A stretch of DNA of 64,000 bases from Streptomyces cyaneogriseus subsp. noncyanogenus (GCF_000931445.1 NZ_CP010849.1:5704001-5768000), one strand, 5' to 3'. Numbered from the stretch's first letter, positions 54,370 to 63,963 are shown. The notes: a model not told the origin generated them from the sequence alone. Numbers and translations are program-made.

Positions 54370-55647
54370 ATGGGGATGTTCGACGATCCCAACTGGCCCG
54401 GTCTGACATTCAACCCGGCCAAGGGTGATCTGCACACGATCGAGTCACTGGCGTACGACGTCAAGACGGTCGGCGACGAGCTCGACGAGCTGCGCGAGAT
54501 GCTCGTGAGCATCGGCAAGACGGACGGGGCGTGGGAGGGCGAGGCCGCCCAGAAGTTCCAGGGCAAGATCGGCGAGCTTCCCAAGTACCTCCAGCAGGGC
54601 CATGAGTCGATGACCGCCTGCTCCAAGGCGCTCCGCACCTGGCACACCCAGCTCGAGGGCATGCAGCGCAAGGCCAAGACCCTCGAGGACCAGGCGGTCG
54701 AGGCGCGCAAGCGGCTGGAGCAGAGGAACGACGCGGTCGATCAGGTCAACGGCAAGATCACCCAGTCGAGGTTCCGCCAGCTCACCGAGGAGGAGGCCAA
54801 GGCGCTCACGGAGGAGGCCGACTCCGCCTCCCGCGCGGCCAAGGAAGCCGCCGCGGAGCTGGAGCGGATCATCCGTGAGGGCGAGGCACTGCGCAACAAC
54901 TGGGAGGAGCAGGCGGCCGGCGCGGAGAAGGCCATCCGCGAGGCATCGAAGAACCGGCCCCCGGACATCAGCATCTGGGACAAGATCACCGGCGGCCTGA
55001 AGGGCGCCTGGGACGGTTTCAAGAAGTTCCTCATCGACAACGCCGACCTGTTCTCCACGATCTCCGCCGCACTCGCCGCGGCCGCCATCGTCGTCAACGT
55101 CATCCCGGTCGGCGGTCAGGTCGCCTCGGCGATCCTGGGCGCCGGTTCGGTGGTGTTCGCCGGTGCGGCCATGGCGGGCCACTGGATGGGCGGCGCGCCG
55201 ATGTGGAAGGTCGGACTCGACGCGCTCGGCGTGATTCCCGGCGTCGGCGGCGTCGCCAAGGGCCTCGTCACCGGCGGCAAGGCGCTCTTCACCGGCGGCA
55301 AGGCCGCGTCCGGCATCACGGCGGGCGCCAAGACCATGATGAACCAGATCACCAACCCCCTCAGCACCAAGATGATCAACTGGGGGCTGGGCAAGTTCGG
55401 CAAGGCCGTCGACCCGGCGCTCATCACCGTCGGGGCGAAGGGCTTCGCCACCGGGTTCGGTGCCGGGAACCTCCTCTTCGGCGGGGACGACGGCGGCAAG
55501 AGCGAGCCGCCGGTGCGGACGCAGCCGGCCCCGGTCGCTCCCGGCAGCCCCGAGGACAGGCTGCGGCAGAACAGCGAGCCGCCCGTGCGGACCCAGCCGT
55601 ACCCGGCGGCCACGGGTGACAAGTTCCACCACACCCTGGCGGCCTGA
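54370..55647 (+). CDS. Large WXG-type secretion substrate without a recognised toxin domain
   Basis: 425 residues. The first 100 residues are a WXG100-like hairpin with GAWEGEAA; residues 100-200 are a long charged coiled coil (QAVEARKRLEQRNDAVDQVN); then two hydrophobic Gly/Ala stretches (ISAALAAAAIVVNVIPVGG; VASAILGAGSVVFAGAAMAG) like membrane-inserting helices. The C terminus has SEPPVRTQP twice. ATG 54370 follows GGGGAGAAG. It resembles effector chassis whose C-terminal toxin has been lost or is not recognised; a pore-forming role is a guess. Confidence 0.75.
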   Translation: MGMFDDPNWPGLTFNPAKGDLHTIESLAYDVKTVGDELDELREMLVSIGKTDGAWEGEAAQKFQGKIGELPKYLQQGHESMTACSKALRTWHTQLEGMQRKAKTLEDQAVEARKRLEQRNDAVDQVNGKITQSRFRQLTEEEAKALTEEADSASRAAKEAAAELERIIREGEALRNNWEEQAAGAEKAIREASKNRPPDISIWDKITGGLKGAWDGFKKFLIDNADLFSTISAALAAAAIVVNVIPVGGQVASAILGAGSVVFAGAAMAGHWMGGAPMWKVGLDALGVIPGVGGVAKGLVTGGKALFTGGKAASGITAGAKTMMNQITNPLSTKMINWGLGKFGKAVDPALITVGAKGFATGFGAGNLLFGGDDGGKSEPPVRTQPAPVAPGSPEDRLRQNSEPPVRTQPYPAATGDKFHHTLAA

Positions 55648-55652
55648 GCGCG

Positions 55653-56774
55653 ATGACCGAATCCACCACCGTGACACCCCCCGTCGAGACCGAGAAGCCC
55701 CGGCTGCACGTCGGGTGGGTGATGCCGCCGTTCTTCCACGAGCTTCCGCTGGACACGGACGACGGCGACGAGGCCGCCGAGCGGCTCTACGAGACGGTCC
55801 AGAAGGTCCTGGCGGGCAGCACGGACGAAGACCGGTTCCGGATGTTCGTCACCTACTCCGCGATCATCGGTGACCTGCGCGACGCCGGAGCCGTGTACGC
55901 GGGCTTCTGCACCCTCGACGTGGACGGCCGCCCCAGCACCGCCACTGTCGCCGTCTACCGCACACCGCTGCGGGACATCACCGCCGAGGACGCCCTGGCG
56001 CAGGCGCTCTCCGCCCTGCAGCGGGCCTACCCCGGCGACGACGTCCGGATCAGCGGCCTGCCCTGCGGCAAGGGCGAGGCGAAGGCCGTCGTACGGATCG
56101 GCGACGCCCCCTTCACGCTCGCCCCCGAGGCGTCCCCCACCGGGCAGCCCCTTCAGGTGCCGCGCGGGCAGATCCAGGTGTACATACCGCTGCCCAACGA
56201 CGCCGAGATGCTCGTCTTCGAACTGTCCACGCCCTGCATGGAGGACTGGGACCTCTATTCGGAGCTCTTCGCGACCATCGTCCGCACGCTGGACTGGGCC
56301 ACCGACGAGGAGGCCGAGATGGCGGCGGCCCTCTCCCAGGCCCAGCCGGTCCCGGACGTGGCGCCCGACCCGGCCGTGGTCCAGGAGCTGTACGCGCACT
56401 CCAGCCGGATCCTCGACGTCCTCGCCGTCCGCGGCCGGATGGACGAGGGCAACCAGCTCTCCGCGGTCACCTGCGCCGACTGCTGGACCAAGGGCCTGCG
56501 GTCGGTGTGCACGGCGCGCCACCAGTGGCAGATCGACGACGCCGAGGACGCGTCGCTGGCCGCCGCCCTGGTACGGCTCGACGAGGTCTCCCAGGGCCAG
56601 GGCTGGCTCAAGCTGTCGGGCACGCCCGGCCGGAGCGTCTCCCTGGCGGCGGACGGCGGCTCGGGGCACCAGGTCAACGCCACGCTGGTCCCCGGCCGGC
56701 GTCGGCTCGTCGTCGAGGTCGTCGCGCCGTGCACGCGCACGGTGCGCGGCCCGGCGGACTCCGTTTTCGGATAG
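55653..56774 (+). CDS. Unknown cytoplasmic protein of the secretion locus
   Basis: 373 residues, no signal or membrane segment. It appears to have two related halves: one with FRMFVTYSAIIGDLRDAGAV and VAVYRTPL, the other with TADCW-like (TCADCWTKGL) cysteines and LVVEVVAP. The alternation of strands and helices could suit an EspG-like chaperone role, but I see no diagnostic motif. It starts five bases after the large WXG gene, so it is probably in the same operon and may serve that substrate. Confidence 0.7.
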   Translation: MTESTTVTPPVETEKPRLHVGWVMPPFFHELPLDTDDGDEAAERLYETVQKVLAGSTDEDRFRMFVTYSAIIGDLRDAGAVYAGFCTLDVDGRPSTATVAVYRTPLRDITAEDALAQALSALQRAYPGDDVRISGLPCGKGEAKAVVRIGDAPFTLAPEASPTGQPLQVPRGQIQVYIPLPNDAEMLVFELSTPCMEDWDLYSELFATIVRTLDWATDEEAEMAAALSQAQPVPDVAPDPAVVQELYAHSSRILDVLAVRGRMDEGNQLSAVTCADCWTKGLRSVCTARHQWQIDDAEDASLAAALVRLDEVSQGQGWLKLSGTPGRSVSLAADGGSGHQVNATLVPGRRRLVVEVVAPCTRTVRGPADSVFG

Positions 56775-56798
56775 CCCGGCCGGAGGAGACGGCCCATC

Positions 56799-57689
56799 AT
56801 GGTCGAGAACGCCAAAGAGCCCCTGCCGGTCAGCGGGCACGCGCTGGCCGCGGACTCCCGGCTCGGCAACGCCGTCCGGGAATTCGGCAGCGCCTACGGT
56901 TACGACTACTTCGACGACGACACCGTCAGACGGCTGCTGGCCGAGCACGAGGCGTCGCTGCGCCGCACCGCGCGCGGGGGAGCGGTCTGGGCCGCGTCCC
57001 TGGCGGGCACCGTCGGGCTCGCCTGGCTGCTGTGGGCGGTGCTCGGCAAGCCGGAGAACCCGGTGCCGGCCGTCGCACCCCCGGCCGTCCTGCTCGCCCT
57101 CGCGGTCGCCGGCTTCGTACGCGTCCACCGCCAGGCCCGGCGCAAGCTGCGCCACCCCTTCCTCGAGGGCTACCGGCACGTCCTCGCGGCGGCGCTCGCG
57201 CACGGCGCGCCGGTGGCCTACGTCCCCGCCTGGCTGACCGGCCGCGGGGGCGGCGCAGTGGAAGCGGCCCCCCTGCCGCCGTACACCGCGCCGCCCGGCG
57301 GTCCCGCCCCGGTACGACGGCCACGGTCCGCCGCCGGCGCCGGGGCCGCCGCACCGGTGCCGCCGAAGCCCGCCGCGGTGGCCGAGTACGAGCGGATCGC
57401 CGAGCGGGGCGGCTGGCACGACGAGGCGGGCTGGATCCTCATCGGCGCCGGAGCCGCCGGAGTGGTCTACGCCGTGGTCGAGGACGTGCCCGTGGCGTTC
57501 GCCGCCGCGGTGCTCGCCGTGCTCGGCGTCTGGGCCTGGGTGGCCGGACACCGGCTCGGCAAGCGGCAGCGGGAATTGTCCGCGCAGGCCCGGCGCTACG
57601 TCGCGCGGCTGGCCGAGGCGCAGGCCGCGGGCGCGGTCGTCCCGGAGCTCTCCCCACCGCTGCGCAAGTTCGTCGACGCGCGTCTGTGA
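56799..57689 (+). CDS. Unknown membrane protein
   Basis: 296 residues with two pairs of membrane helices (about 65-105, VWAASLAGTVGLAWLLWAVL; and 215-260, IGAGAAGVVYAVVEDVPVAF), joined by a Pro/Ala-rich cytoplasmic stretch, and a charged helical C terminus. Not recognised. It is the last gene of the + strand cargo block and follows the unknown cytoplasmic protein by 24 bases. Confidence 0.7.
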   Translation: MVENAKEPLPVSGHALAADSRLGNAVREFGSAYGYDYFDDDTVRRLLAEHEASLRRTARGGAVWAASLAGTVGLAWLLWAVLGKPENPVPAVAPPAVLLALAVAGFVRVHRQARRKLRHPFLEGYRHVLAAALAHGAPVAYVPAWLTGRGGGAVEAAPLPPYTAPPGGPAPVRRPRSAAGAGAAAPVPPKPAAVAEYERIAERGGWHDEAGWILIGAGAAGVVYAVVEDVPVAFAAAVLAVLGVWAWVAGHRLGKRQRELSAQARRYVARLAEAQAAGAVVPELSPPLRKFVDARL

Positions 57690-57703
57690 CGGCCCGGAAG
57701 GAC

Positions 57704-57747
57704 GACGGCGGTGGCGGCACCCGGTTCGGGATACCGCCATCGCCGTC
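57704..57747. terminator. Terminator after the + strand cargo block
   Basis: A 14-bp stem with one G-T pair (57704-57717 with 57734-57747), just past the membrane-protein gene. It could also stop the convergent small gene. Confidence 0.65.
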
Positions 57748-57801
57748 CTGTCGTACGGCCGTCCTGTCTCCTGTCGTAGGGCCGTACGGGCGTACGCGCC
57801 C

Positions 57802-58047
57802 TCAGCCGACCCGCGCGCCCGCCGCCCGGGCCCGCTCCCGTGCCTCGGGGCCGACGCCGCGCCTGCGGGCCGGCATCCGGCTGTCGACGGCCTCGCGCTG
57901 GGCCACCCGGACCAGACGACGCGGCCCCGGCACGGCGACGACCCCCAGGAAGCGCGGGTCGCCCGCGAACCAGACCTCGCCGGTGGTGCCGTTCTTCGCG
58001 GTCGAGGCGGCCCGCGGGAACGCCGCCTTCGTCAGCGGAACGTTCAT
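57802..58047 (-). CDS. Small basic protein of unknown function
   Basis: 81 residues from ATG 58047, with GGGAGTGA upstream. Codons show the strong GC bias at third positions expected of real genes here. The sequence MNVPLTKAAFPR ... VWFAGDPRFLG ... RLVRVAQREAVDSRMPARR is basic and not recognised. It lies between two terminators, so it needs its own promoter, which I could not find. Real gene more likely than not. Confidence 0.5.
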   Translation of the reverse strand: MNVPLTKAAFPRAASTAKNGTTGEVWFAGDPRFLGVVAVPGPRRLVRVAQREAVDSRMPARRRGVGPEARERARAAGARVG

Positions 58048-58122
58048 CGCGTTCACTCCCATGGGTGTCCGGCACACCGACCTCCGCGGCCTGGCCGTCC
58101 GGTCCGTGTCCTGAAAACACGA

Positions 58123-58151
58123 GGGGGCGGGCCGTGGCACGGCCCGCCCCC
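58123..58151 (-). terminator. Terminator of eccC
   Basis: GGGGGCGGGCCG (58123-58134) pairs with CGGCCCGCCCCC (58140-58151), a 12-bp stem 18 bases past the eccC stop. On the minus strand it is followed within six bases by a TTTT run. Confidence 0.8.
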
Positions 58152-58168
58152 CGGATACCGGAGAAGCC

Positions 58169-61100
58169 TCAGCTCTCCGGCAGATATGCCGTCTGGACCA
58201 GCTGGCCGCTGGCGCGGCGGGAGATGAACTGGCCACGTCCCGGCGGCATCGGCGCGGCCTTGACGTTGTTGAACACCGGGCCCTCCGACGGGTCACCGGA
58301 GAGCACGATGCCCTGTGCGCCCAGCTCCTTGATCCGGGTGAGCACCGGCTCGAAGGACGACCGCGAGGCACCCGAGGTGGTGCGGGCCAGGACGATGCGC
58401 AGACCCAGGTCGCGCGCGAAGGGCAGGTACTCCATGAGCACCGACAGCGGGTTGCCCATCGACGTGGCCACCAGGTCGTAGTCGTCGATGAAGATGAACG
58501 CGTCGGGCTCGCTGTACCAGCTGCGGTTGCGCAACTGGTCCGGGGTGACGTCCGGGCCGGGCATACGGCGGCTCATCGAGCCGGCCAGCGACTCCATGAC
58601 CTCCTGGAGCTGCGGACCCGAGGCGCAGTACTTGTACATGTGGCTCTCGGGGACCTGGCCGAGCAGCGCGCGCCGGAAGTCCGAGACCACGAACAGCGCC
58701 TTGCTGGGCTCGTACCGCTCCGAGACCTGCTTGGCGATGAACCGCAGCAGCGAGGACTTCCCGGACTCGCTCTCGCCGTAGATGACGAACAGCGGGTCGG
58801 TCTCGAAGTCCACGAAGACCGGCGACAGCGTGAGCTCGTCGACACCGATCGCGATGCCCCGGCTGGCGAAGTCGCCGCCGGCCGGCAGCTCGGAGGCGTG
58901 CAGCATCGTCGGCAGCATCCGCACCTTGGGCGCCGTGGGGCCCTGCCAGGCGCTGTTGACGCTGCTGACCAGGTTCGCCATGCCGTCGGCCAGATCCTCC
59001 ACCGTGGCCGACCCGTCGATGCGGGGCGTGGCGGCGAGGAAGTCCAGCTTGTCCGGGGACAGACCGCGACCGGGCTTGCCCACCGGCACGTTCTCGGCCC
59101 GCTTGCGGTCGAACTCCGACTCCATCGCGTCGCCGAGACGCAGCTCGAGTCGGCTGAGGATCTGGTCGCGCAGCGCCGGCCGCATCTCGGTGTACCGGGT
59201 CGCGGTGACGATCAGGTGGATGCCGAAACCGAGACCGCGGGTCGCGATGTCCGCGATGACCGGGTCGAGCAGCTCGTAGTCGTTCTTGAACGTCCCCCAG
59301 CCGTCGATGATCAGGAAGACGTCGCCCCACGGCTGGTCGGGGTAGTGCCCCTGCGCCCGGCGGTTGCGGAAGGTCGCCATGGAGTCGATGTTGTTGGCGC
59401 GGAAGAACTCCTCGCGGGCGTTGAGGATGCCGTGCACCTCCGCCACCGTACGGCGGACCTTCTCCTGGTCCAGGCGGGAGGCGGCCCCGCCCACATGGGC
59501 CAGGCCGTCCAGGGCGAGCATGCCGCCGCCGCCGAAGTCGAGGGCGTAGAACTGCACCTCCGCGGGGGTGTGGGTGAGCGCGAAGGCCGCGATCATCGTG
59601 CGTACCAGCGTCGACTTGCCGGACTGCGGGCCGCCCACGATCAGCGCGTGACCGGCGGAGCCGGACAGATCCGCGTACATCACGTCGCGGCGCTGCTCGA
59701 AGGGCTTGTCGACCAGGCCGACCGGGACGACGAGCTTGCTCTGGGCGTGGTAGCCCTCGGCGTGCAGGCCGCGCTCCGCGCTGATGTTGAGCGCCGGCAG
59801 CACCTGGTCCAGGCTGAACGGCTCGTCCAGCGGCGGCAGCCACACCTGATGGGCGGGCGGACCCTGCCCCTCCAGGCGGCTGACGATGACGTCCAGCACG
59901 GTGTCGGCGAGCGCGTCGTCGATCTGCTCCCGGCGGGTCTCCGGCTCCGGCTCGGTGAGGATCCGCACCGGCACCGGCGCGGCGGTGAACAGCACCGGCG
60001 AGCGGTCGATCCGGCCGCCGCCGTCGGCCACCGGCCCGTTCGCCCGGTAGGTGCCCGACACATAGGCGGCCTTGAACTGCACCATCGTGTCGGTGCCGTA
60101 CTTCAGGATGCCCGCGCCGGGGACGTTGGGCAGGTGGTAGGCGTCGGGCACGCCGATCGCCGTACGGGACTCCGCCGCGGAGAAGGTCCGCAGACCGATC
60201 CGGTACGACAGGAACGTGTCCAGACCGCGCAGCTTGCCCTCCTCCAAGCGCTGCGAGGCGAGCAGCATGTGCACACCCAGCGAACGGCCGATACGGCCGA
60301 TCTGGATGAACATCTCGATGAAGTCGGGCTTGGCGGCGAGCAGTTCGCTGAACTCGTCGATGATCAGGACGAGCGAGGGCAGCGGGTCGAGCGGGGCGCC
60401 CGCCGCGCGCGCCTTCTCGTAGTCGGTGATGTTGGCGTAGTTGCCCGCCTGCCGCAGCAGTTCCTGACGGCGGGTCAGCTCACCGGTGATGGAGTCGCGC
60501 ATGCGGTCCACGAGGGTGAGCTCGTCCGCCAGGTTGGTGATCACCGCGGAGACGTGCGGCATGGAGCCCATGCCGGTGAAGGTGGCACCGCCCTTGAAGT
60601 CCGCGAGGACGAAGTTGAGCGTCTCGGAGGAGTGGGTCACCGCGAGGCCCAGCACCAGGGTGCGCAGCAGCTCCGACTTGCCGGAACCGGTGGCGCCGAC
60701 GCACAGGCCGTGCGGGCCCATGCCCTCCTGCGAGGCTTCCTTGATGTCCAGCATGACCGGCTCGCCGTTCTCGCCGAGACCGATCGGGACGCGCAGCCGC
60801 TCGTGCAGCGTACGCGGCCGCCAGGTGCGCGAGACGTCCACGCTCGCCGCGTCGCCGATCTGCATCAGGTCGGTGAAGTCCAGGTTCGCCAGCAGCGGCT
60901 CGTCCGCGTCCGCCGCGCCCAGCCGCAGCGGCGCGAGCTGGCGGGCCAGCGACTCCGCCTGCGCCTGCGACAGCACATCGGGCTGGCCGGTGAAGACGCC
61001 CGTGCCCGCCTCCAGCTCCATGCCGTCGGGCCACACCCGCACCGAGAGCGAGCCGCGCGGCTCGTCGAGCTCACCGGGCACCACCTCGATGATGGTCACG

Positions 61101-62107
61101 CCCTGGAGGCCCTCCGCCGAGGCGAGCACCGAGTCCGGCGGCACGCTGCCGCCGTCCAGCACGACGACCACGTGCGGCTGGTCCAGCACCGGCTGGCCCT
61201 CCCGGCTCCACCGGGGCCGCCCCTCCAGCTGATGGGCGATCATCTCCTCGAGCTCGCCGAGGTCGTGGCAGAGCAGCCGGCGCGTACCGGCGCCGTCGGA
61301 CTCCTTGTGCTGCAGGTGCGGCAGCCACTTGGTCCACTCCCACTCCACCGCCGCGCCCGGCGCCGCCACGACCGCGACCACCACGTCCTCGGGCGAGTGC
61401 AGCGAGGCCAGTTGACCGACCACCGCGCGGGTCTGGCCGTAGACCGTCTCCGTGTCACCGGAGATCGTCACGTGGTAGAAGGAGCGCAGCCCGATCGCGA
61501 GCGGAAGGTCGTTCAGCGTGCCGTGGCCGGCGATGAACTGCTGCATCGCGTGGGCGGTCAGCGGCTCCAGCTCGTCCACCGGCGCGGTCTCGGGCGCGAC
61601 CAGCGGCGTCGCCAGTTGCTGCGGCCCCAGACCGATGCGCACCTGGACGAAGTCCTGGTCGGTGGAGCGGCGCTCCCACAGCCGCGAACCCTCGGCGACC
61701 AGCGCCCACAACTGCTCGGGCGCCGGGTGGAGGTAGTGCTGGGCGTCGCGCTGCTTGTGCGCGGTGCGCCGCACCTCACGCCGCTTCTGCGCCAGGTACT
61801 TGAGGTAGTCGCGCCGGGCCTCGGCCATCTGCCCGGACGGCCCCTTCCTGGCCCGCACGATCTGGGCTATCACCATGGCGACCGTGGACGCCATCATGAG
61901 CATGCCCATGATCTTCATGAAACCCTGGGCGCCCGGCATGAAGAAGAACGCGGCCGACGAACCCATGCCCAGCATGGGCAGCAGGTTCATCAGCAGGCTG
62001 TCGTCCTCCGTGCGCGGGAGTTCGGGAGGCGATTCGAGCTTGACCTCCTCACTCGGCACCTCCGGCGGGTAAACCCGCGGCGGGCGCTTGACGATGACGA
62101 CGCTCAC
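58169..62107 (-). CDS. eccC: Type VII secretion motor ATPase EccC (FtsK/SpoIIIE family)
   Basis: 1312 residues. Two N-terminal membrane helices (about residues 38-85) are followed by a linker domain and three FtsK/SpoIIIE-type ATPase domains with Walker A motifs GATGSGKS (Lys477), GGPQSGKST (Lys831) and GESESGKSS (Lys1117). Walker B of domain 1 is LVLIIDEFSELL; domain 2 has VFLIIDGW and domain 3 has FIFIDDYD. EccC binds the C-terminal signal of EsxB-type substrates and drives export. Here all three domains are in one chain. GTG 62107 is the likely start. Divergent from eccD. Confidence 0.97.
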   Translation of the reverse strand: MSVVIVKRPPRVYPPEVPSEEVKLESPPELPRTEDDSLLMNLLPMLGMGSSAAFFFMPGAQGFMKIMGMLMMASTVAMVIAQIVRARKGPSGQMAEARRDYLKYLAQKRREVRRTAHKQRDAQHYLHPAPEQLWALVAEGSRLWERRSTDQDFVQVRIGLGPQQLATPLVAPETAPVDELEPLTAHAMQQFIAGHGTLNDLPLAIGLRSFYHVTISGDTETVYGQTRAVVGQLASLHSPEDVVVAVVAAPGAAVEWEWTKWLPHLQHKESDGAGTRRLLCHDLGELEEMIAHQLEGRPRWSREGQPVLDQPHVVVVLDGGSVPPDSVLASAEGLQGVTIIEVVPGELDEPRGSLSVRVWPDGMELEAGTGVFTGQPDVLSQAQAESLARQLAPLRLGAADADEPLLANLDFTDLMQIGDAASVDVSRTWRPRTLHERLRVPIGLGENGEPVMLDIKEASQEGMGPHGLCVGATGSGKSELLRTLVLGLAVTHSSETLNFVLADFKGGATFTGMGSMPHVSAVITNLADELTLVDRMRDSITGELTRRQELLRQAGNYANITDYEKARAAGAPLDPLPSLVLIIDEFSELLAAKPDFIEMFIQIGRIGRSLGVHMLLASQRLEEGKLRGLDTFLSYRIGLRTFSAAESRTAIGVPDAYHLPNVPGAGILKYGTDTMVQFKAAYVSGTYRANGPVADGGGRIDRSPVLFTAAPVPVRILTEPEPETRREQIDDALADTVLDVIVSRLEGQGPPAHQVWLPPLDEPFSLDQVLPALNISAERGLHAEGYHAQSKLVVPVGLVDKPFEQRRDVMYADLSGSAGHALIVGGPQSGKSTLVRTMIAAFALTHTPAEVQFYALDFGGGGMLALDGLAHVGGAASRLDQEKVRRTVAEVHGILNAREEFFRANNIDSMATFRNRRAQGHYPDQPWGDVFLIIDGWGTFKNDYELLDPVIADIATRGLGFGIHLIVTATRYTEMRPALRDQILSRLELRLGDAMESEFDRKRAENVPVGKPGRGLSPDKLDFLAATPRIDGSATVEDLADGMANLVSSVNSAWQGPTAPKVRMLPTMLHASELPAGGDFASRGIAIGVDELTLSPVFVDFETDPLFVIYGESESGKSSLLRFIAKQVSERYEPSKALFVVSDFRRALLGQVPESHMYKYCASGPQLQEVMESLAGSMSRRMPGPDVTPDQLRNRSWYSEPDAFIFIDDYDLVATSMGNPLSVLMEYLPFARDLGLRIVLARTTSGASRSSFEPVLTRIKELGAQGIVLSGDPSEGPVFNNVKAAPMPPGRGQFISRRASGQLVQTAYLPES

Positions 62108-62368
62108 CGATCCACCAGTCCTTCACGCAATCGCAATCCTGAACCGCCCCCGTCGTGACGGCCCCCGTACGTACGTCAACTCGCCGGTCTTCGCCGGGCC
62201 CTGAGCCGGGGCGTCGATCCTACTGTTCTGCGGGCCCGTCGAACCGGCAGGGGATGAGGAGATGACGGGTGGGGGCGGTAGGGTGACGCACCGAACGAAG
62301 CGCGGAGCGGGAATCGCCCGGGCAAACCGCGTCGGATCACCGAGTACTGGACGAGGGGGAACCGTCAG
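62108..62368. promoter_or_regulatory. Divergent eccC/eccD promoter region
   Basis: 261 bases with no gene. TAGGGT at 62279-62284 is a probable -10 for eccD with a leader near 78 bases. On the minus strand TAGGAT (62218-62223) is a candidate -10 for eccC. No palindrome like those at eccE/eccB or esxBA was found. Confidence 0.45.
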
Positions 62369-63832
62369 GTGAGTACGGTTTCAGCAACCGGATTCTGCAG
62401 AGTCACGGTGGCGGCACCGAACAGCCGGATCGATGTCGCACTTCCGGAGGACGTCCCGCTCTCTGACGTGTACCCGGAGATCCTGCGGCTGTCGGGGCAG
62501 ACCCCCGAGGAAGCCGCGCCCACCGGGTACAACCTGGTACGCCGCGACGGCTCCGTCCTCGACGACGGCCGTTCGCTCGCCGAGCAGCAGATCCGCGACG
62601 GCGAACTGCTGCTCCTGCGCCCGTTCGCGGACTCCCTGCCGCCCGCCGTCTTCGACGACGTCGTGGACGCCGTGGCCGCCGCCGTCGAGACCGACCGCCG
62701 CAGCTGGAACGACGGCATGATGCGCGTCGTCGGCCTGGCCGCCGGCGCGCTGCTGCTGATCATGATGGCGCTGGTGCTGTGGTTCTCGGAGCCGCTCGCC
62801 CACGACATGCACGGGCTGCCGGGCGTGATCGCCGGCGTCACCGGTGTCGTCCTCGTCGCGCTGGCGGCCGTACGCGCCCGCGTCTACGACGACCACCACG
62901 CGGCCGCCGCCCTGGGCCTGGCCTCGCTGCCGCACCTGATGGTGGGCGGCTCGGGCGTCGTGGGCGTCCCCTCGGGCGAAGGACCGGGACGTCTGCACCT
63001 GCTCATCGGCCTCGCCGTCGTCCTCGTCGCCGCGGTGCTGCTGGTGCTGCTGCTGCCCCGGAACGACGCGCCCTTCGTCGCCGCCGCGTTCGCCGCCGCC
63101 GCCGGCGTCCTCGCCACCTTCGCCGCGATCATCGGCGAGGCCGAGCCGCGCCATGCCGCCGCCGTCACCGCCGTGGTCATGGTCGCCGTGATCGGCTTCC
63201 TCCCCGGCTGGTCCGCCCGCTTCGCCAAGCTGCCCATCGGCTTCCGCTCGCCCGACCAGATCGCCAAGCGCGGCCGCGCCGACGACCAGCAGGAGCAGGA
63301 GCCGGTCGACTTCCAGGCCATCGCCGACCAGGCGCGCCGCGGGCACGAGCTGCTGCTCGGCCTCGTCGGCGGCTGCGCGGCCGCGGGCGTCGCCTCCGCC
63401 GGTGTCGTGCTCGGCTTCTCCACCAGCGGCTGGGCCCAGCTCCTGTCGCTGGCGGTCGGCCTCGCCATGCTGATGCGGGCCCGCCTCTTCCTGTACACGG
63501 CGCAGGTCGTGACCCTGATCATGTCGGGCATCGTCACGATCTGCCTGCTGGTGCTCGGCCTCGCCCTGAACCCGCCGGCCGACATCATCAAGGAACTCGT
63601 GTTCAACGGGAACAGCGCCCCGCTGGACATCCGTACGATCTGGCTCGCCACCGCCGTCGCCGTGGGCGCCGTGCTCCTGGTGGCCATCGCCCTGATCGTG
63701 CCGCGCAAGGGCGTCACCCCGTTCTGGGGCCGCATGCTCGACCTGAGCGAGGGCGCGGTCCTGCTCTCGCTCGTCCCGCTCTGCCTCGCCGTGCTCGACC
63801 TGTACGCGGCCGCCCGGGGCATGACGAGCTGA
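62369..63832 (+). CDS. eccD: Type VII secretion channel protein EccD
   Basis: 487 residues: an N-terminal ubiquitin-like (YukD) domain (about 1-95; CRVTVAAPNSRIDVALPEDV, LVRRDGSVLDDGRSLAEQQI) and about eleven membrane helices, the hallmark of EccD, which forms the membrane barrel of the ESX complex. GTG 62369 follows GAGGGGGAA with moderate spacing. It ends the secretion locus and is followed by a hairpin. Confidence 0.96.
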   Translation: MSTVSATGFCRVTVAAPNSRIDVALPEDVPLSDVYPEILRLSGQTPEEAAPTGYNLVRRDGSVLDDGRSLAEQQIRDGELLLLRPFADSLPPAVFDDVVDAVAAAVETDRRSWNDGMMRVVGLAAGALLLIMMALVLWFSEPLAHDMHGLPGVIAGVTGVVLVALAAVRARVYDDHHAAAALGLASLPHLMVGGSGVVGVPSGEGPGRLHLLIGLAVVLVAAVLLVLLLPRNDAPFVAAAFAAAAGVLATFAAIIGEAEPRHAAAVTAVVMVAVIGFLPGWSARFAKLPIGFRSPDQIAKRGRADDQQEQEPVDFQAIADQARRGHELLLGLVGGCAAAGVASAGVVLGFSTSGWAQLLSLAVGLAMLMRARLFLYTAQVVTLIMSGIVTICLLVLGLALNPPADIIKELVFNGNSAPLDIRTIWLATAVAVGAVLLVAIALIVPRKGVTPFWGRMLDLSEGAVLLSLVPLCLAVLDLYAAARGMTS

Positions 63833-63873
63833 GAACGAGCGCTCACGGCCGGCGCACGGCCGGCGCCCGACAC

Positions 63874-63905
63874 GGCGGCCGTCACCTCCCCCGGTGGCGG
63901 CCGCC
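63874..63905 (+). terminator. Terminator after eccD
   Basis: GGCGGCCG-T-CACC pairs with GGTG-G-CGGCCGCC (one mismatch), 12 pairs around a TCCCCC loop, 42 bases past the stop. Upstream, ACGGCCGGCGC is directly repeated at about 63845-63866. Confidence 0.65.
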
Positions 63906-63957
63906 GCGCCGTCGCGGGACCGCCGCCGCCCCGGGCGGGGCCACCCTGCCGGGCTGG

Positions 63958-63963
63958 TAGGGT
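63958..63963 (+). promoter_or_regulatory. Possible -10 box of the next gene
   Basis: TAGGGT fits TANNNT. The region beyond runs off the window; in S. coelicolor I recall rpsO following this locus. No -35 is clear. Confidence 0.35.
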
